In this document: in pieces, positions 61,322 through 64,000 of the stretch | Position numbering within the stretch: position 1 is the stretch's first letter | How the letters are laid out: every line of letters starts with the position of its first letter | Source of the DNA: Streptomyces ruber | GTDB lineage: Bacteria; Actinomycetota; Actinomycetes; Streptomycetales; Streptomycetaceae | Assembly (NCBI RefSeq): GCF_014648075.1 | Contig: NZ_BMQK01000001.1 | Location: forward strand, 992,001 to 1,056,000 | Direction of reading: 5' to 3' | Length of the DNA: 64,000 nucleotides | The notes under the pieces: generated by a model | Databases searched by the model: none | Told to the model about the DNA's origin: nothing | Seen by the model: the letters and a program-made list of their open reading frames with translations, nothing else | Translations under genes and position numbers: made by a program

Positions 61322-63048
61322 ACGGTGCCGCCCCGTCCCGCCCCGTGGCGCTCGGCCCGTCCCACGTGTGTGGCCCTCTCCATGGTCTCGGTCGTCCCGG
61401 TGATCGCGGTGGTGTCGGTGGCCTGCGCGGCGGCGCGGGCGGCCCCCACCGTAGGCAATGGCAGCCGCACCTCGAACACCGCCCCACCCCCTTCGGCCCG
61501 CGCGACCGTCAGCGTGCCCTCGTGGCGGCGCACGGTCTGGCGTACGAGGGCGAGGCCTAGCCCCCGGCCCCCGGGACCCGCCGGCTTGGTGGAGAAACCG
61601 CGCTCGAAGACCGCCTCCGCGTGCGCCGGGTCCACGCCCGAGCCCGTGTCGGTGACCCGCACGAACAGCTCCGTACCGGCCGTGTACGCCGTCACCGTCA
61701 CCCGCGCCCCGGCCGACCCCTGGGCCGCGTCGACCGCGTTGTCGATCAGGTTGCCGAGGACGGTGACCAGGTCACGGGCCGGCAGGGACCGCGGAAGCAG
61801 GCCGTCGTCGATGCGGCTGTCCGCCGAGACGACCAGCTCCACGCCCCGCTCGTTCGCCTGGGCCGCCTTGCCGAGGAGCAGGGCGGCCAGGACCGGTTCG
61901 CCGACCGCCGCGACCACCTGGTCGGTCAGGGCCTGGGCCAGTTCCAGTTCCGCCGTGGCGAACTCGACCGCCTCGTCCGCGCGGCCCAGCTCGATGAGGG
62001 AGACCACCGTGTGCAGCCGGTTCGCCGCCTCGTGCGCCTGCGAGCGCAGGGCCTGGGTGAAGCCGCGCTCCGAGTCCAGCTCGCCCATCAGCGACTGGAG
62101 CTCGGTGACGTCGCGCAGGGTGACCACCGTGCCGCGGCGGTGCCCGCCCGTCACCGGGGACGTGTTGACCACGAGGACGCGCGTGGCCGTCAGGTGCACC
62201 TCGTCCACCCGGGGCTCGGAGGCGAGCAGCGCACCGGTGAGCGGCAGGGGCAGCCCGAGGCCGGCGACCGAACGGCCCACCGCCTCCTCGGTCAGCTCGA
62301 GCAGTTCCCGCGCGCCGTCGTTGAGCAGCGCCACCCGGTACTGCCCGTCCAGCATCACCAGACCCTCGCGCACAGCGTGCAGCGCGGCCTGGTGGTAGTC
62401 GTGCATGTTGCTGAGCTCGGCGGCGTTCATGTTGTGGGTGTGGCGGCGCAGCCGGGCGTTCACGACGTACGTGCCGACGCCACCCAGCACCAGGGCGCCC
62501 GCCGCCACGCCGAGCAGCGCCGCGAGCTGCTCCCGCACCCGGGCGCTGATCGCCTCCACCTTGATGCCCGCGCTGACCAGCCCGACGATCCGGGCGCCGT
62601 CCCGGACGGGCGCGACCGCGCGGACGGACGGGCCGAGCGTGCCCGTGTACGTCTCGGTGAAGGACGTGCCGCGCAGCGCCGGCTCGATGTGGCCCCAGAA
62701 CCGCTCGCCGATCAGGTCCGGATCGGGGTGCGTCCAGCGGATGCCCTCGGGGCTCATGATCGTGACGAAGTCCACGTCCGTGTCGCGCAGCACCGCCAGC
62801 GCGTACGGCTGGAGGGTGCGCGTGGGGTCGTCGGTGCGGACGGCCTCGCGCACGGTGGGCGCGTCGGCGACCGCGCCGGCCACGGCGGTCGCCTGCCGCC
62901 CCGCCGCCTCCTCGGCCTGGGCGCGGTCGCTCACGTAGCTGAACAGCGCGTACCCGGTCACGACGACCGCGAGCAGCACGGCCTGCACGGCGAAGAGCTG
63001 GCCGGCCAGGCTGCGGGGGCGGAGGACGCGGGGGAGGCGCATGCCCAC
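61318..63048 (-). CDS. CitA/DcuS-type sensor histidine kinase
   Basis: This 576-residue kinase has membrane helices at about 15-38 and 172-197 flanking an extracellular PAS-like sensor domain (THPDPDLIGERFWGH, then VRAVAPVRDGARIVGLVSAG). A cytoplasmic PAS (LDGQYRVALLNDGARELL), the H-box with His-339 (SQAHEAANRLHTVVSLIELG) and an ATPase domain (LIDNAVDAA, DTGSGVDP, GRGLGLALVRQ) follow. This layout matches sensors of citrate and C4-dicarboxylates. GTG at 63048 has GGAGG six bases upstream. It diverges from the dctA-type gene, as in known dicarboxylate-sensing systems. Confidence 0.93.
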   Translation of the reverse strand: MGMRLPRVLRPRSLAGQLFAVQAVLLAVVVTGYALFSYVSDRAQAEEAAGRQATAVAGAVADAPTVREAVRTDDPTRTLQPYALAVLRDTDVDFVTIMSPEGIRWTHPDPDLIGERFWGHIEPALRGTSFTETYTGTLGPSVRAVAPVRDGARIVGLVSAGIKVEAISARVREQLAALLGVAAGALVLGGVGTYVVNARLRRHTHNMNAAELSNMHDYHQAALHAVREGLVMLDGQYRVALLNDGARELLELTEEAVGRSVAGLGLPLPLTGALLASEPRVDEVHLTATRVLVVNTSPVTGGHRRGTVVTLRDVTELQSLMGELDSERGFTQALRSQAHEAANRLHTVVSLIELGRADEAVEFATAELELAQALTDQVVAAVGEPVLAALLLGKAAQANERGVELVVSADSRIDDGLLPRSLPARDLVTVLGNLIDNAVDAAQGSAGARVTVTAYTAGTELFVRVTDTGSGVDPAHAEAVFERGFSTKPAGPGGRGLGLALVRQTVRRHEGTLTVARAEGGGAVFEVRLPLPTVGAARAAAQATDTTAITGTTETMERATHVGRAERHGAGRGGTV

Positions 63049-63339
63049 AGTCTGCCTCCGCTCGCCGGCGTGAACTAAATGAACGGAAGGGTGACCGGGC
63101 TCACAGGGCGGGAGATAGTCACCCAGTCACCCATAACCCCAGGGAGCCGCCGCCGCGCGCGGAACCGGTCTCCCGCCCCGGAGAACCCGCTCCCCGACCC
63201 ATCGGGACCGTTCTCCGGCTCCGGGAGTCCGCTCCCACCCCTGAGATCCGCCGGGAGCGCAGAGCGCCCCCGACATGCCCGGACGTGAGCCGCACGCCGG
63301 AGAAGCCGAGAGCCGACGACGTCGTCGAGGAGGGCAGCC
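63049..63339. promoter_or_regulatory. Kinase-dctA divergent region with inverted repeats
   Basis: This 291-base region is non-coding. A perfect 8-bp inverted repeat CGGAGAAC/GTTCTCCG (63179-63186, 63210-63217) encloses a GC-rich centre. Related GGGAG/CTCCC blocks repeat around it. GTCACCC appears twice near 63116-63131. These could be sites for the response regulator. No clear -10/-35 was seen on either strand. Confidence 0.45.
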
Positions 63340-64000
63340 GTGGCCAGCACATCTGAGACGGGAACCAAAGCACCCGCCGCCAAGCGGGACCGCACCCATT
63401 ACCTGTACATAGCCGTGATCATCGCGGTGGTCCTCGGCATCGCCGTGGGTCTCATCGCCCCGGACTTCGCGGTCGAGCTGAAGCCCATCGGCACGGGCTT
63501 CGTGAACCTGATCAAGATGATGATCTCGCCGATCATCTTCTGCACGATCGTGCTCGGCATCGGTTCCGTGCGGAAGGCCGCCAAGGTCGGCGCCGTCGGC
63601 GGCATAGCCCTGGTGTACTTCCTGATCATGTCCGTCGTGGCGCTCGCCATCGGCCTGGTCGTCGGCAACATCCTGGACCCGGGCACGGGTCTCGCCGTCA
63701 CCGACGCGATCAAGGAGACCGGTCAGGCGCAGGTCGAGCCGGAGGCCAAGGGCACCACCGAGTTCCTGCTCGGCATCATCCCGACCACGTTCGTCTCCGC
63801 GTTCGTCTCCGGCGAGGTGCTGCAGGCGCTGTTCGTCGCGCTGCTGGCCGGTTTCGCCCTGCAGGCCATGGGCCAGGCCGGGGAGCCGATCCTGCGCGGT
63901 ATCGGGCACATCCAGCGGCTGGTCTTCCGCATCCTCGCCATGATCATGTGGCTCGCCCCGGTCGGTGCCTTCGGCGCCATCGCCGCGGTCACCGGCTCCG
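63340..64000 (+). CDS. dctA: Dicarboxylate:cation symporter (DctA family), partial
   Basis: This is the first 220 residues of a glutamate/aspartate-dicarboxylate symporter; the family has about 420-460, so half is beyond the window. It begins with a charged start (SETGTKAPAAKRDRTHYLY), then membrane helices including IAVIIAVVLGIAVGLIAP, the typical LIKMMISPIIFCTIVLGIGSV, LVYFLIMSVVALAIGLVVGNIL and PTTFVSAFVSGEVLQALFVALLAGFAL. It imports C4-dicarboxylates such as succinate, fumarate and malate with protons or Na+. GTG at 63340 follows GTCGAGGAGG. The divergent CitAB-type pair is its probable regulator. It is read to base 64000 without a stop. Confidence 0.9.
   Translation, partial: MASTSETGTKAPAAKRDRTHYLYIAVIIAVVLGIAVGLIAPDFAVELKPIGTGFVNLIKMMISPIIFCTIVLGIGSVRKAAKVGAVGGIALVYFLIMSVVALAIGLVVGNILDPGTGLAVTDAIKETGQAQVEPEAKGTTEFLLGIIPTTFVSAFVSGEVLQALFVALLAGFALQAMGQAGEPILRGIGHIQRLVFRILAMIMWLAPVGAFGAIAAVTGS

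Overview
This is a high-GC (about 72 %) actinobacterial chromosome segment, almost certainly from a Streptomyces. The evidence is the GC-saturated third codon positions, the frequent GTG and TTG starts, a single TTA (bldA-type) codon in the window, and the gene content: the FilP/Scy polar coiled-coil pair, NucS in place of MutSL, a chiS-chiR-chiC chitinase cluster, isobutyryl-CoA mutase, and sugar ABC operons without their own ATPase. From memory, the gene order looks collinear with the S. coelicolor interval from about SCO5373 (atpD) to the SCO543x genes. No insertion sequence, prophage, CRISPR array, rRNA or tRNA gene was seen.

Layout. 1-1.8 kb: end of the ATP synthase operon (atpD, atpC), a strong hairpin terminator and a DUF2550 membrane protein. 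1.8-5.7 kb: chitinase chiC with a direct-repeat promoter, and its probable regulators chiR/chiS. 5.8-8.6 kb: a membrane protein, cob(I)alamin adenosyltransferase, 3-hydroxybutyryl-CoA dehydrogenase and a STAS protein. 8.9-14.8 kb: a STAND-like membrane ATPase, the mismatch endonuclease NucS, a conserved unknown, a luciferase-like oxidoreductase with the only TTA codon, and a small zinc-ribbon protein. 14.8-18.7 kb: two tandem ABC-2 exporter cassettes. 18.8-24.1 kb: filP and scy. 24.3-27.1 kb: methylmalonyl-CoA epimerase, acetoacetyl-CoA thiolase and the mutase chaperone MeaB. 27.3-30.7 kb: an acidic PepSY protein divergent from an OmpR-type two-component system, then a MarR regulator. 30.8-33.7 kb: three AIM24-like paralogues, a DUF3817 protein and an MTH1187 protein. 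34.0-38.8 kb: a cellulose-synthase-like glycosyltransferase, a GlxA-like copper radical oxidase and a GH6 lipoprotein. 39.1-43.6 kb: MarR, a second DUF3817 protein, isobutyryl-CoA mutase large subunit, a frameshifted TetR gene and a thioredoxin-fold protein. 44.2-47.0 kb: a DUF6230/DUF6114/acidic-repeat secreted or membrane set behind a long structured leader. 47.0-53.3 kb: central carbon genes pyk, ackA, pta and pfkA. 53.3-55.4 kb: an XRE regulator, a TPR protein and a small partner. 55.5-58.9 kb: a CUT1 sugar ABC operon with a DasR-like operator. 59.0-60.6 kb: TetR and SDR. 60.6-64 kb: a CitAB-type two-component system divergent from a dctA-type symporter that runs off the window.

How it fits together. 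Several genes serve cobalamin-dependent acyl-CoA metabolism: adenosyltransferase, epimerase, MeaB and IcmA, with hydroxybutyryl-CoA dehydrogenase and thiolase supplying C4 units. A second theme is amino-sugar and polysaccharide metabolism: chitinase, the DasR-like sugar importer, and the glycan synthase/oxidase/GH6 trio. A third is polar growth and the envelope: Scy, FilP and the CslA/GlxA-like genes, whose known relatives act at hyphal tips. A fourth is glycolysis, acetate and dicarboxylates.

The most useful leads are the DasR-like operator, the second-look CslA/GlxA/GH6 locus, the AIM24 trio, the TPR/small-protein pair, the acidic PepSY two-component module, the structured DUF6230 leader, the TTA codon and the TetR frameshift.
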